From assembly GCA_947458585.1 (NCBI GenBank), contig CANGYY010000011.1, positions 1 through 60,607 of the forward strand: a DNA stretch of 60,607 bases, read 5' to 3'. Position 1 is the first letter of the stretch, and the number at the start of each line of letters is the position of its first letter. The notes under the pieces were generated by a model. The model made no database searches. It worked only from the letters and a program-made list of their open reading frames with translations, and was not told where the DNA came from. The position numbers were made by a program, and so were the translations under genes. Of the stretch, positions 27,911-36,597 are shown in pieces. The stretch is from Cyclobacteriaceae bacterium. Its GTDB lineage: Bacteria > Bacteroidota > Bacteroidia > Cytophagales > Cyclobacteriaceae.

Positions 27911-27953
27911 CTGTTGGCCGAGAGTTCCCGGCAACAAATATCCAATTTACTTC

Positions 27954-29126
27954 ATGAAAGAACGGAAGGTTTTAGTCATTTACGGTTCCTCGGATTTATA
28001 TGGAGCGAGTAAAAACCTGATCCGTTCCTTGGAGGGGTTTAAGCGGATGGGCTGGAAATCCATCTCTGTTTTGCCGCATGATGGGCCTTTGGTGGAGATC
28101 ATGAGAAATTTAGGCTTTGAAGTAATGCTGATGGAGCATGGGGTTCTCCGACGACAAAACCTTAATCCAATAGGGCTATTGACCCTATTTGGCCAGATTT
28201 TTTCGGCTTTTTTCAAATTGTCTGCCTTAATCAAAAAGGAAAAAATCAGTCTAATCTATACCAATTCCAATGCGAATAGCATCGGCGGTTTGCTGAAACT
28301 AAGGCATGGTATTCCACATATCTGGCACATCCATGAAATCATCGAGCGTCCAAAATGGTTTAAAGCCCTTTTGGAAAGGTATATCAAAGGCACCGAAGAC
28401 CGCGTCTTTTGTGTTTCTCAAGCTGTCATCAATAACTTTTCAGGGATCAAGGCTGAAAAGTTAAAGTTGCTGTACAACGGAATCGGCACCCAGCCTTATG
28501 CTAAAGCGGATTATGACCTGAAATCAGAAATCGGCATTCCAGAAAATCGGCTTTTAATCGGAATGGTAGCCAGAGTCAACCTTTGGAAAGGGCAGTTTTA
28601 CTTTCTAGAAATTGCCTCCCTATTAAAAAAGAAATTCCCTAACCTACACTTTGTAATGGCCGGGGATGCTTTTCCAGGCTATGAATACCTTTACGATGAG
28701 GTACGAGATCTTACCCAAAAACTAGGACTGGAAGACTCTGTGACCAATCTTGGGTTCCGACTTGATATCCCTGAAATCTTAAGTGGATTGGATATTTTTG
28801 TGTTGCCAAGCATTTTACCTGACCCTTTACCGACCACCGTATTGGAGGGAATGGCCTCGGCCAAACCCGTCATCGCTACCCGTCATGGAGGGGCCATTGA
28901 AATGGTAATTGAAGGAGAAACAGGATTCCTGATTCCTTGGGATAATCCTCAAGAAGCGGTTTTGGCTTTTGAAAAACTAATTGAATCCACAGAATTGAGA
29001 GAAAAACTGGGAAAAGCTGGTCGACAAAGAGTTAATGACTATTTTAACGAGGAAAAGTACCTCGAAAACTTCGGAATACTGGTTTCGGAAGTAGTCGCCA
29101 ATCCAACCCATTCTCCAAAGGCTTAA
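27954..29126 (+). CDS. Family 4 glycosyltransferase
   Basis: A 390-residue GT-B enzyme. KVLVIYGSSDLYGASKNLIRSL is the N-terminal glycine-rich acceptor loop, IPHIWHIHEI a conserved family piece, and the C-terminal domain has IGMVARVNLWKGQFYFLEIA and the donor-binding DIFVLPSILPDPLPTTVLEGMA, where the usual EPFG before the second Glu is replaced by DPLP. It is well preserved otherwise and ends 5 bp before the next gene. The sugar specificity is unknown. Confidence 0.88.
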   Translation: MKERKVLVIYGSSDLYGASKNLIRSLEGFKRMGWKSISVLPHDGPLVEIMRNLGFEVMLMEHGVLRRQNLNPIGLLTLFGQIFSAFFKLSALIKKEKISLIYTNSNANSIGGLLKLRHGIPHIWHIHEIIERPKWFKALLERYIKGTEDRVFCVSQAVINNFSGIKAEKLKLLYNGIGTQPYAKADYDLKSEIGIPENRLLIGMVARVNLWKGQFYFLEIASLLKKKFPNLHFVMAGDAFPGYEYLYDEVRDLTQKLGLEDSVTNLGFRLDIPEILSGLDIFVLPSILPDPLPTTVLEGMASAKPVIATRHGGAIEMVIEGETGFLIPWDNPQEAVLAFEKLIESTELREKLGKAGRQRVNDYFNEEKYLENFGILVSEVVANPTHSPKA

Positions 29127-29130
29127 CAAA

Positions 29131-30255
29131 ATGTCAACCCCCAAAAAGGCACTAAAAATAGCCATCATGGGCGCCAAAGGCTATCCCTATGTGTATGGAG
29201 GCTACGATACGCTAGTGAAAGAATTGGGTGAACGCTTAGTGGAAAAGGGGGTCTCTGTGCGGGTATACAACCACCGATCCTTGTTCCCGATTCGTCCTCG
29301 ATTCGTCAATGGAATTGAGTGCATCTACACCCCCGCTATAGAAAGTAAGAGCCTCACGCAACTGAGCCATACTTTTTTTTCCATGCTCCACGCTTGCTTT
29401 TCGTCTGTGGACGTGATTTTCGTAGTCAACTCTGGGAACGGTCCTTTCGGATGGGTTGCTCGAATTTTTGGCAAGCCCACAGCCATTAACGTGGACGGCC
29501 TCGAATGGCTACGTCCCAAGTGGAAGGGCGGGGGAGCACGGTACTTTAAATGGGCTTCCAAGATGGCTACCCGCTCTTTTGACCAGATCATCAACGATTC
29601 CGATGAGATGCGACGGGTATACCTGGAAGAATTTCAGAAAGATTCGGTCGTGATTGCCTACGGGGCCAATCCCAAGGAGGATGTGGAGGATAGTCCTTTG
29701 CAAGCCTGGAACCTCCGCTCACGGGAGTATTACCTGATTGTGGGTCGCTTGATTCCAGACAACAATGCCGACCTGATTATCGAAGGATTCCTTCAATCCA
29801 ATTCAAACAAGCCCCTAGTCATCGTGGGCGACGCTCCTTTCTCCGATGCCTGGGCCCAGCAAGTGAAGAAGCAGGAGGGACCTCGCGTCCTGTTTACCGG
29901 CTATGTCACCGACCCACTGGTCCTGGCTTCCCTCTATTCGCATTGTTACGCCTATTTTCATGGGCATGAATTCGGAGGAACTAACCCGGCCATGCTGAAA
30001 GCCTTGGGCTATGGCTGCGCCATTCTGGCCTTAAATACTCCCTTTAACCAGGAGATGCTCCAAAATGGAAAGCATGGTTGGTATTTCGAAAAAACAAGTG
30101 AGGCCGTACAGCAACTCGTAGAAAAAGCCGAGGCTAGAGCCACTGAACTTCAGGAGTTGCGGCAAACTGCTCGTCAAGGGCTTACTGAGAAGTATTCTTG
30201 GAATCGGGTAACAGACCAGTACCTGGAAGTTTTCCACCGGCTTGCCAAAAAATAA
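29131..30255 (+). CDS. DUF1972-type glycosyltransferase (rhamnosyl/fucosyl-like)
   Basis: A 374-residue GT-B protein whose N-terminal half belongs to DUF1972: IAIMGAKGYPYVYGGYDTLV, then VRVYNHRSLFP, and the characteristic INVDGLEWLRPKWKGGGARYFKW. The C-terminal Glycos_transf_1 domain has YLIVGRLIPDNNADLIIEGF and AYFHGHEFGGTNPAMLKALGYG. Relatives include bacterial rhamnosyltransferases that add to already built glycan chains. It is the last gene of the collinear locus, and a repeat-filled spacer follows. Confidence 0.88.
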   Translation: MSTPKKALKIAIMGAKGYPYVYGGYDTLVKELGERLVEKGVSVRVYNHRSLFPIRPRFVNGIECIYTPAIESKSLTQLSHTFFSMLHACFSSVDVIFVVNSGNGPFGWVARIFGKPTAINVDGLEWLRPKWKGGGARYFKWASKMATRSFDQIINDSDEMRRVYLEEFQKDSVVIAYGANPKEDVEDSPLQAWNLRSREYYLIVGRLIPDNNADLIIEGFLQSNSNKPLVIVGDAPFSDAWAQQVKKQEGPRVLFTGYVTDPLVLASLYSHCYAYFHGHEFGGTNPAMLKALGYGCAILALNTPFNQEMLQNGKHGWYFEKTSEAVQQLVEKAEARATELQELRQTARQGLTEKYSWNRVTDQYLEVFHRLAKK

Positions 30256-30447
30256 TTCGTTTTTTCACGCGGATCAACTCGGAAAAAACCCGCTGATCTG
30301 CGTTGCTTTTTCCCCGAAAATCTGCGTAAAACCCTCTTCTAAATTGGATTATCTGATTATCCGCTTTTTCACCAGTAACGGAATAAAATAAGGTTTGTAG
30401 TTCAATTAGGTGAGCTGTGGTCCGTGGGCTGTCGTCTGTGGACGATT
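30256..30447. repeat. Intergenic repeat region with GTGGnnn heptads
   Basis: The spacer between the convergent DUF1972 glycosyltransferase gene and rlmF has no gene. Near rlmF it contains GTGGtcc-GTGGgct-GTCGtct-GTGGacg (30417-30444), a tetramer-plus-three array of period 7. Nearer the glycosyltransferase gene, cgcggatcaactcgg and cccgctgatctgcg (about 30270-30304) form an imperfect inverted pair, followed by another ctgcgt copy. No T-tract terminator is evident. Confidence 0.65.
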
Positions 30448-30450
30448 CGA

Positions 30451-31362
30451 TTAACGGAGAAAACTCCAAGCCAAGATTCTACTTCGCTTATTTCCTTGTC
30501 CCATTTCGATGACCCGTTGAGACTTTACCCCTGCTTTTTCGAGTTGTCCCTGGAAATAGGAGAGATGAGTGCTTTTGGAAACCAGTACCGTAAACCAGCC
30601 TACCTGCGATTGAACGTTTACACTCTCCTGAATCATTCTTCCGATAAACCCAATTTCCCCTCCAACAGTCCATAACTCGGTTGCCTGACCCCCAAAATTC
30701 AATATTGGGTCAGCAGGGGCATCCCCTTTGAGGTTTTTGATTTTCCGTTGACTCCCCTGTCTAGCCATGTCGGCAGACTCATGGAAGGGAGGATTGCATA
30801 TGCTCAGCTCGAAAAATTCTCCTTCTTCGATGACGGATTGGAAAATTACCGATGGATCCGCCTGGTACCGCAGCGCTACCTTGTCCAAAAGCCTTGAATT
30901 GGAAGAGATGATTTCTGCTGCATTGGACAGGGCCTGAAACTCAATTTCAGTGCCCACAAAATTCCACCCAAAAAGGCTCGTTCCCAAAATGGGATAAATC
31001 AGGTTGGCGCCAGTTCCTACATCTAGCACCTTGATTTCAGCACCCTGAGGAACTTTTCGGTCGTGATCCCGAGCCAGAAGATCTCCTACATGAAGCACAT
31101 AATCTGCCCTACCCGGAATTGGTGGACAGAGGTATCCCTCGGGTATATCCCAGTAACTTAACTCGTAGAAGTGAAGCAACAGGGCTTTGTTGAGCAACTT
31201 GACAGCACTAGGATTGGCAAAGTCAATGCTTAGTTGCCCATAGGCATTGGTAAAAATGACGTCCTTCAATTCCGGGACCGTCTCTGCCAAGGCAGGGAGA
31301 TCATAGCGTCCTTGATGGAGGTTTCGGGGATGGAGACCAGCCCCTTTTTCTTTGGATTTCAT
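30451..31362 (-). CDS. rlmF: 23S rRNA (adenine-1618-N6)-methyltransferase RlmF
   Basis: A 303-residue SAM-dependent methyltransferase. The start (NLHQGRYDLPAL...FTNAYGQLSIDFANP) and the SAM-binding LDVGTGANLIYPILG, followed by the m6A catalytic tetrapeptide NPPF in LSICNPPFHES, are diagnostic of the RlmF (YbiN) family, which methylates A1618 of 23S rRNA. The length equals the E. coli protein (308). ATG at 31360-31362. It lies 28 bp downstream of the M14 peptidase gene on the same strand and is probably transcribed with it, although the functions are unrelated. Confidence 0.95.
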   Translation of the reverse strand: MKSKEKGAGLHPRNLHQGRYDLPALAETVPELKDVIFTNAYGQLSIDFANPSAVKLLNKALLLHFYELSYWDIPEGYLCPPIPGRADYVLHVGDLLARDHDRKVPQGAEIKVLDVGTGANLIYPILGTSLFGWNFVGTEIEFQALSNAAEIISSNSRLLDKVALRYQADPSVIFQSVIEEGEFFELSICNPPFHESADMARQGSQRKIKNLKGDAPADPILNFGGQATELWTVGGEIGFIGRMIQESVNVQSQVGWFTVLVSKSTHLSYFQGQLEKAGVKSQRVIEMGQGNKRSRILAWSFLR

Positions 31363-31390
31363 GGGTTCAGCCTAGAGGAGTCGTAACGCA

Positions 31391-32878
31391 TCAAAAGATG
31401 CGGTTTCGGAGTTTTTCAGTAGGAAGGCGATCCAAGTGGATCAAGTGACCGTTTACCACCGCATGCGTTGGCTTCCCTTCTCGGGTTAAGAAAAAATTGG
31501 GTACCGCGCCCGTGGTCCATCCTCCGGAATACTTGTCGCTACTTTTCAACACCACCAACGGGAGGTCGTGCAACTGTCTTGGGCTACCTTGTTTCACTTT
31601 GATGGCCATAAAGCCCTGACGCAGGAGTTCCATCGCTTTTTCAAGGGTGACCTCTTTTACGCTTTCAAAAGGAGTAGGGTACACCTTGCCTTCCTGATAC
31701 TTCAGTCCAGTGGCATCTAGGGTTTCCATCCCAAAAAACACTTGCATGTCCCCCAAATCCTCCACCGAGCCCGCAAGGAAATATCCTCCAGTAGACTCCG
31801 TTTCCCGTCTTCGGATGGCTAGGTCTACCGGATACCAGTTTCCATTGACGGGCACCTGTACCTCGTCGATTACCAAATCCATCAACTGAAAACCGTTGTC
31901 AGGAATGGCAAAATATTCCGCCGTCTGGTACTTTGTATAACTCTTGGTGGCGATGGAATGCAGCGCATTCAAGAGAATCATAAAGTTGATCTTGCGGATT
32001 TCTTGCTTCTCAGTATCTCCAATTAAGCCCCCAGACTCAATCAGAATGGTGCTCGTGCCCCATTTCTGAATGTTGTCCCCAAAAGCCCTCGGCTCAAAGG
32101 CATCGTCATACTTGCCCACTTGGCCAGGAATCAATTCCTGCAGAAGTTCGTTCATCCCCGCAATGGTCTGCATCGCCCTTTCACGAACCTCATTGATCTC
32201 CGTTGCTTCGTTGTATGCCGGTGCCAACAAGGAAATGCTTGCCTGCTTTGGGGTGTTGACGACGTTGTAGTAAATCTGTTGGTCGTGAAGGTTGAATCCA
32301 AACTCGGGTTCAAAGTCATCTCGCGCTTTTTTCAAGATGACCGCCTCCGGCGAAATCAGCGAAATCGCATCTCGGTTGAGGTCGATGTCCAAGGCATTTC
32401 TCCGCTTGAACGCATCTGCCCCATCCGGATTGAGCATGGGGATAAACTTGAGTTGCAACTGGGATCGAAGTAAGTCCCGCAATTCCTGGTGCGCGTCACC
32501 TTTTCCTTCTAGAAAATTAAATAGATCAAACAAGGCCATGGTCGCCGTGCTCTCATTGCCATGCATCTGTGACCAGAGCATCACTTTGGTCGTACCAGTT
32601 CCCCAGTCCAAAGCAGAGATAGACTTGCCCATGACCGATTTTCCGAGCGCGTTGACCTGAAATTGAGCTGCGTGCTTTTGGATCAAGGGCTGCAAGTCCG
32701 CATGGGTAAATCGACGATGCGTAATTGCCGGCTCACGATACGATTCATAGGCCGAGGCCAAATCTGCGGCTTTCAGGCGTGGGGTTACCGTTTGGGCTTG
32801 AGAAAAGTTTAGGCCAATGCCCAAAAAAAGTAACGGTACAAAAAGCCTCTTTTTCAAACCAATCCAATGGGGATACAT
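31391..32878 (-). CDS. M14 family zinc carboxypeptidase, secreted
   Basis: From the ATG at 32876-32878 the protein has 495 residues and a signal peptide (LFVPLLFLGIGLNFSQAQ, cleavage near 29). The zinc site is H106 and E109 (SQMHGNEST) plus H198 (FNLHDQQ); R169 (DLNRD) should bind the substrate carboxylate and E281 (STILIESGG) is the general base. M14 enzymes remove C-terminal amino acids; some periplasmic ones cleave peptidoglycan peptides, which would fit the dipeptide epimerase gene divergent to it. A beta-rich region of about 190 residues follows the catalytic domain. A longer in-frame start (32959) would add 27 residues before the signal peptide and overlap the divergent promoter. Confidence 0.88.
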   Translation of the reverse strand: MYPHWIGLKKRLFVPLLFLGIGLNFSQAQTVTPRLKAADLASAYESYREPAITHRRFTHADLQPLIQKHAAQFQVNALGKSVMGKSISALDWGTGTTKVMLWSQMHGNESTATMALFDLFNFLEGKGDAHQELRDLLRSQLQLKFIPMLNPDGADAFKRRNALDIDLNRDAISLISPEAVILKKARDDFEPEFGFNLHDQQIYYNVVNTPKQASISLLAPAYNEATEINEVRERAMQTIAGMNELLQELIPGQVGKYDDAFEPRAFGDNIQKWGTSTILIESGGLIGDTEKQEIRKINFMILLNALHSIATKSYTKYQTAEYFAIPDNGFQLMDLVIDEVQVPVNGNWYPVDLAIRRRETESTGGYFLAGSVEDLGDMQVFFGMETLDATGLKYQEGKVYPTPFESVKEVTLEKAMELLRQGFMAIKVKQGSPRQLHDLPLVVLKSSDKYSGGWTTGAVPNFFLTREGKPTHAVVNGHLIHLDRLPTEKLRNRIF

Positions 32879-32932
32879 ATCTTTTCTGGTATTTTGAATT
32901 AAAACTAGGGAAAGGACTGCAATAATTCCCCC

Positions 32933-32940
32933 TATTTTTG
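32933..32940 (+). promoter_or_regulatory. TAnnTTTG promoter box of the dipeptide epimerase gene
   Basis: TATTTTTG, exact consensus match, 22 bases before the epimerase ATG at 32963, in the 84-bp divergent spacer shared with the M14 peptidase gene. Predicted leader about 15 nt. Confidence 0.5.
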
Positions 32941-32962
32941 TCAAACCCAAAAAAATCATGCC

Positions 32963-33976
32963 ATGAATTTACATGTCCAAGGCTTTGACCTTCCTTTGAA
33001 GCACCGCTTTACCATCGCCCATCAAAGCCGGGAGGTGCAGGAAACCCTAATCGTGCGGTTAGAAGACGAAGGACTGTATGGCCTAGGGGAGTCTACCACC
33101 AACCCCTTCTACGGCATTACCTTGGACAACATGCAGGAGACCTTGGAAAAGTTCAAGCAGATTCTTTTGAGCGGGGAGTGGGCCACACCGGCTGAGTTAT
33201 GGGAATTGGGAAAGGAAGTTTTCCAATCCAACCCCTTTGCACAATGCGCTCTTGACTTGGCTGCCTGGGATTTGTACACCAAAAAGCAGGGGAAAAAACT
33301 CTACGAATACTTGGGCCTAAATCCTGCCCAAATACCAACCACTAACTTTACCATCGGAATCGATACGGTCGAAAAAATGTGTGCCAAGTTAAAGGAAGTA
33401 GACTGGCCGATTTACAAGATTAAGTTGGGTACTGCGCATGACTTGGAGATCGTTCGCGAACTCCGAAAGCACACCCAGTCCATCTTCCGCGTGGATGCCA
33501 ACTGTGCCTGGACGGTCGAACAAGCCATTGCCTATTCTGAGGAGTTGGCTGCTCTTGGGGTCGAATTTATCGAGCAGCCTTTGGCAAAAGACAACCTAGA
33601 GGGAATGAAAGAGGTGTATGCGCAGTCCAAACTACCTGTCATGGCTGATGAAAGTTGCATCCACGAAAGCGATGTTGAAAAGTGTCAGGGTAGATTTCAT
33701 GGGATCAACATCAAATTGGTCAAAGCCGGGGGAATCACCCCTGCCCTACGCATGATCCAGCAAGCCAAAGCCTTGGGCATGAAGACCATGGTGGGCTGCA
33801 TGACCGAGTCATCGGTTGGTATCAGCGCCATCGCCCACATCGCTCCCTTATTGGATTATGTAGACATGGATGGGGCCATGCTATTGGCCAAGGATCCTGC
33901 GCGAGGCGTGCAGATCTCTCCTACAGAAGTGCGTTTCCCTGCAGGTCCTGGAATCGGAGCGGAATTGGTTTCTTAG
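32963..33976 (+). CDS. Dipeptide epimerase (L-Ala-D/L-Glu epimerase-like, enolase superfamily)
   Basis: A 337-residue enzyme of the muconate-lactonizing/dipeptide-epimerase subgroup. Catalytic residues are in place: the KxK motif K152/K154 (YKIKLGT), metal ligands D178 (RVDAN), E204 (FIEQPL) and D229 (MADES), and the opposite-face lysine K251 (NIKLVKAGGI). The family epimerises the second residue of dipeptides, classically L-Ala-D-Glu from murein turnover so that it can be degraded as L-Ala-L-Glu. Substrate range varies in Bacteroidota (hydrophobic or cationic dipeptides are known), so the exact substrate is uncertain. Its stop codon overlaps the response regulator's stop codon on the other strand. 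Confidence 0.9.
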   Translation: MNLHVQGFDLPLKHRFTIAHQSREVQETLIVRLEDEGLYGLGESTTNPFYGITLDNMQETLEKFKQILLSGEWATPAELWELGKEVFQSNPFAQCALDLAAWDLYTKKQGKKLYEYLGLNPAQIPTTNFTIGIDTVEKMCAKLKEVDWPIYKIKLGTAHDLEIVRELRKHTQSIFRVDANCAWTVEQAIAYSEELAALGVEFIEQPLAKDNLEGMKEVYAQSKLPVMADESCIHESDVEKCQGRFHGINIKLVKAGGITPALRMIQQAKALGMKTMVGCMTESSVGISAIAHIAPLLDYVDMDGAMLLAKDPARGVQISPTEVRFPAGPGIGAELVS

Positions 33977-34668
33977 GCTTCGCCTACAATGAGTTTAAAT
34001 CCTTCCCCATGAACGGTGATGATTTGCACTCGAGGATCGTCCTTCAAGATTTTTCGGATTTTGCTCAAGTACACATCCATGGAACGCGCATTGAAGTAAC
34101 TGTCGTCGCCCCAGATTTGCTTGAGTGCATGGCTTCGGTTGACTAGCTTGTTGGTTTCGGAGGCAAGCAGTCGGATGAGCTCATTTTCCTTGGAGGTAAG
34201 TTTGTGCTTTCCTTCCGGTCCTTCAATGTATTGCTCGTCGTAATGAAGGACAAATGCGCCAAAAGTGTAAGTTTTTAAGGCTGCCACTTCGGTTCCTTTT
34301 TGCGTGCGCTTGAGGATGGCGGATATCCGCAACAAAAGTTCCTCCATGCTAAATGGCTTGGTCAGGTAATCGTCTGCTCCGATTTTTAGTCCATCGATTA
34401 CGTCCTCTTTTTGATTTTTTGCGGTCAGGAAAAGTACCGGTTGATCTTCCTGCACTTTCTTTATTTCCTTGGCTAGGGTGAATCCGTCTTTTTTGGGCAT
34501 CATCACATCTAGCAGGCACAAGTCAAACTTGTCTTTCTTAAACTTATTCCAACCTTCCTCTCCATCGCGGCAAAGCGTGGTGTCGTATCCTTTCATTTGC
34601 AGGTATTCCTGCAGGATGTCTCCTAGGTTTGGATCGTCTTCTACAACTAATAGTTTGGCTTTGCTCAT
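33973..34668 (-). CDS. OmpR-family response regulator (RprY-like)
   Basis: A 231-residue regulator. The receiver domain has the acidic pocket E10-D11-D12, phosphorylation site D54 (CLLDVMMP), T82 and K104 (YLTKPFS). The C-terminal Trans_reg_C winged helix is complete (LTSKENELIRLLA ... SMDVYLSKIRKIL ... ITVHGEGFKL). The gene follows its kinase with a 4-bp overlap (ATGA). The pair resembles RprX/RprY of Bacteroides, a conserved two-component system of the phylum; the signal is not established by the sequence. The 3' end overlaps the epimerase gene tail-to-tail by 4 bp, so the convergent transcripts would be antisense to each other unless termination is precise. Confidence 0.95.
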   Translation of the reverse strand: MSKAKLLVVEDDPNLGDILQEYLQMKGYDTTLCRDGEEGWNKFKKDKFDLCLLDVMMPKKDGFTLAKEIKKVQEDQPVLFLTAKNQKEDVIDGLKIGADDYLTKPFSMEELLLRISAILKRTQKGTEVAALKTYTFGAFVLHYDEQYIEGPEGKHKLTSKENELIRLLASETNKLVNRSHALKQIWGDDSYFNARSMDVYLSKIRKILKDDPRVQIITVHGEGFKLIVGEA

Positions 34669-36380
34669 TGTTTTTTAGGTAGGTTAATGGTGAAGGAACT
34701 CCCCTTTCCAAGTTCGGACTGCACCTGAATGGTACCATGGTGGGCCTCAAGCATTGTTTTTACATAGGATAAACCCAAGCCAAAGCCTTTTACATCGTGG
34801 ACGTTGCCGGTAGGAACACGGTAGAATTTGTCAAAAATCTTTTTTACCGCATCCCGACTCATGCCTATTCCCTGGTCCTGTAAGGTGATTTGAACTTCGG
34901 AGCCCTGTTCTTTTACGGCCACTGTGATCTTAGGGTTGGATGGAGAATACTTGTTGGCATTGTCCAGCAGGTTATTGAAAAGGTGGGTCAAGTGAAAAAC
35001 ATCTCCCACAATGTAGGGGTCTTTCATTTCTCCGCTAAACTCCAGTTTTCCTCCTCGATTTTCTACTTGAAGGGCAAACTGATCCATGCAAGCCTGCAGC
35101 ATGGCCGGTAGGTGAATCGATTCAAGCTTGAGGTTGAACTCATTTCTATCCAGGGCTGCAGCCTGCAATACTTTTTCCACCTGGGACACCAAACGCTTAT
35201 TCTCTTCTCGAATGATTCCTAGGTAGCGGTTTCGGAAGGTGTCTTGATTGCTCAACTCGGGATCCTGCAAGGCCTCCACCGCTAAGCTCACTGTGGCCAG
35301 CGGAGTTTTAAACTCGTGGGTCATGTTGTTGATAAAATCATTTTTGATGTCAGAAAGGGCTTTCTGTTTTAAAATGATCCGTATCGCATAGTAAAAACAA
35401 AAAATGATCACCAAAATAAACAGGATGGAACTGGAAATCGGAAGCCATACCTGCCGAAATACGTGGCTACTTTTCTCTGGAAAATAGACGTATAGAAAAT
35501 TGTCGTTGCCCAGAATATCGTTTGGAAACAGTTTGGACTGAAGCCCTTCCTGAAGCAAGACCTGAGGGTCTAGCAATTGCCCAACGCCAATCAAGTCTCC
35601 CTCTCCCGGCTTGATTCCCAACTCAAAGTCCTCCGTGATTCCCTTTTCCATCAACTGGCTTTTCAACAAGCGGCGCAACTGTGCCGTATCGAGACGATCC
35701 ATAATCGCTTGCTGTCCCTCTGCGAGTTCGGCAAAAGCCTGATTCATCAACTCAATCTTAATGTTGGTTTTTCGAATTTTATCCAAGGCATCATCCGAAA
35801 GATTGACTTCGGTATCAAATTGAGGAACAATCCCCGTGTAGGGCCGCACCTGGTCCCTTGAAAATCCCTGCTTGTTATTTAAATATTCCAGCTGCCGCTC
35901 TTTTTCCTGGAGCAAAATCTGCATTTCGTCCGGGGTAAACATGGAGGAGGCCACCTCAGGAGTCATGTAAGCAAAAAAGTTTTCCAACTCCGACATAATC
36001 GACACATCCAATCCCCTAGAAAGTAACATTCTACGAAAGGTGCTGCTCACCTGAGGTACAGGGGACAGGAGCAAGGTGTCGACTAAGGAAGGCCGTGTAT
36101 AGGTTCGGTTGGTGTTGATCTGCAGCTCAATGGGATCAATTTTTTTGAAGATGGACTCCTTTAACTCCGGGTCCTTAATCAATTTATTGAGCAGCACATC
36201 TGAGGTCTCTCCCTTCTCTAATTCCGCAACGGTAACAGACAAGGCCTGCAGTGCGTTTTGGTCAAAACGCTCCTTATTGATCCGAATGGCATTACGTATC
36301 CAATAGTATTGGAAGCCCATCAAGCCAAAGCTCGCCAGGGACATCAAGACAATAATCAACGTGATTTTGCTTTTGGACAT
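34665..36380 (-). CDS. Sensor histidine kinase (RprX-like)
   Basis: A 571-residue kinase with a first membrane helix at about 5-26 (ITLIIVLMSLASFGLMGFQYY), a large mostly helical periplasmic sensor region (about 27-310) without a named domain, a second helix at about 315-338 (SSILFILVIIFCFYYAIRI), HisKA with the phosphorylated H355 (NNMTHEFKTPL), and HATPase_c with N box HLFNNLLDNANKYS, G1 LQDQGIGM, F/G2 KFYRVP...VKGFGLGLSYV. Complete and in frame. The minus strand shows TAATTTTG-TAAC-ATG, a promoter box four bases before the start. Signals the regulator encoded immediately downstream. Confidence 0.95.
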   Translation of the reverse strand: MSKSKITLIIVLMSLASFGLMGFQYYWIRNAIRINKERFDQNALQALSVTVAELEKGETSDVLLNKLIKDPELKESIFKKIDPIELQINTNRTYTRPSLVDTLLLSPVPQVSSTFRRMLLSRGLDVSIMSELENFFAYMTPEVASSMFTPDEMQILLQEKERQLEYLNNKQGFSRDQVRPYTGIVPQFDTEVNLSDDALDKIRKTNIKIELMNQAFAELAEGQQAIMDRLDTAQLRRLLKSQLMEKGITEDFELGIKPGEGDLIGVGQLLDPQVLLQEGLQSKLFPNDILGNDNFLYVYFPEKSSHVFRQVWLPISSSILFILVIIFCFYYAIRIILKQKALSDIKNDFINNMTHEFKTPLATVSLAVEALQDPELSNQDTFRNRYLGIIREENKRLVSQVEKVLQAAALDRNEFNLKLESIHLPAMLQACMDQFALQVENRGGKLEFSGEMKDPYIVGDVFHLTHLFNNLLDNANKYSPSNPKITVAVKEQGSEVQITLQDQGIGMSRDAVKKIFDKFYRVPTGNVHDVKGFGLGLSYVKTMLEAHHGTIQVQSELGKGSSFTINLPKKQ

Positions 36381-36384
36381 GTTA

Positions 36385-36392
36385 CAAAATTA
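36385..36392 (-). promoter_or_regulatory. TAnnTTTG box of the histidine kinase operon
   Basis: The minus strand reads TAATTTTG followed by TAAC and the ATG at 36380. Exact consensus match with a four-base gap, the same geometry as at gpmI and the rsmF-like gene. Confidence 0.5.
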
Positions 36393-36522
36393 AACGGATA
36401 GTGGGGTAAGGAGCCCTTCTTAACATGTTTTAACGGGTAATCTAAAGAAGTTTCTTTCATATTCCCGATTAAGAGCGTATTCTAGCGTTCTGAATTTGTT
36501 GGTTTTCAAAATTACATACCCC

Positions 36523-36554
36523 AAAAAAAGGAAGGTTCTATGCCTTCCTTTTTT
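36523..36554. terminator. Terminator-like hairpin inside a divergent promoter region
   Basis: Stem GGAAGG (36530-36535) with CCTTCC (36543-36548), 7-base loop, preceded by seven A and followed by six T; A-T pairing can extend the stem to 12 bp. It lies between the divergent histidine kinase and lysA genes, where no upstream gene needs a terminator. It may attenuate transcription into lysA, end a short RNA, or insulate the two promoters. Confidence 0.6.
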
Positions 36555-36564
36555 ATTGTTTCGG

Positions 36565-36572
36565 TATTTTTG
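36565..36572 (+). promoter_or_regulatory. TAnnTTTG promoter box of lysA
   Basis: TATTTTTG, exact consensus, 25 bases before the GTG at 36598 and just downstream of the hairpin at 36523-36554. If this is the only promoter, the hairpin is not part of the lysA mRNA. Confidence 0.45.
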
Positions 36573-36597
36573 CCCCTCAACTTAATCTCCTCTGCTC

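Noticed and set aside
31389-31402. gcatcaaaagatgc as terminator of the M14 gene
   Set aside because: Only a 5-bp stem without a T-tract; rlmF follows 28 bp downstream on the same strand, so termination there is unlikely.
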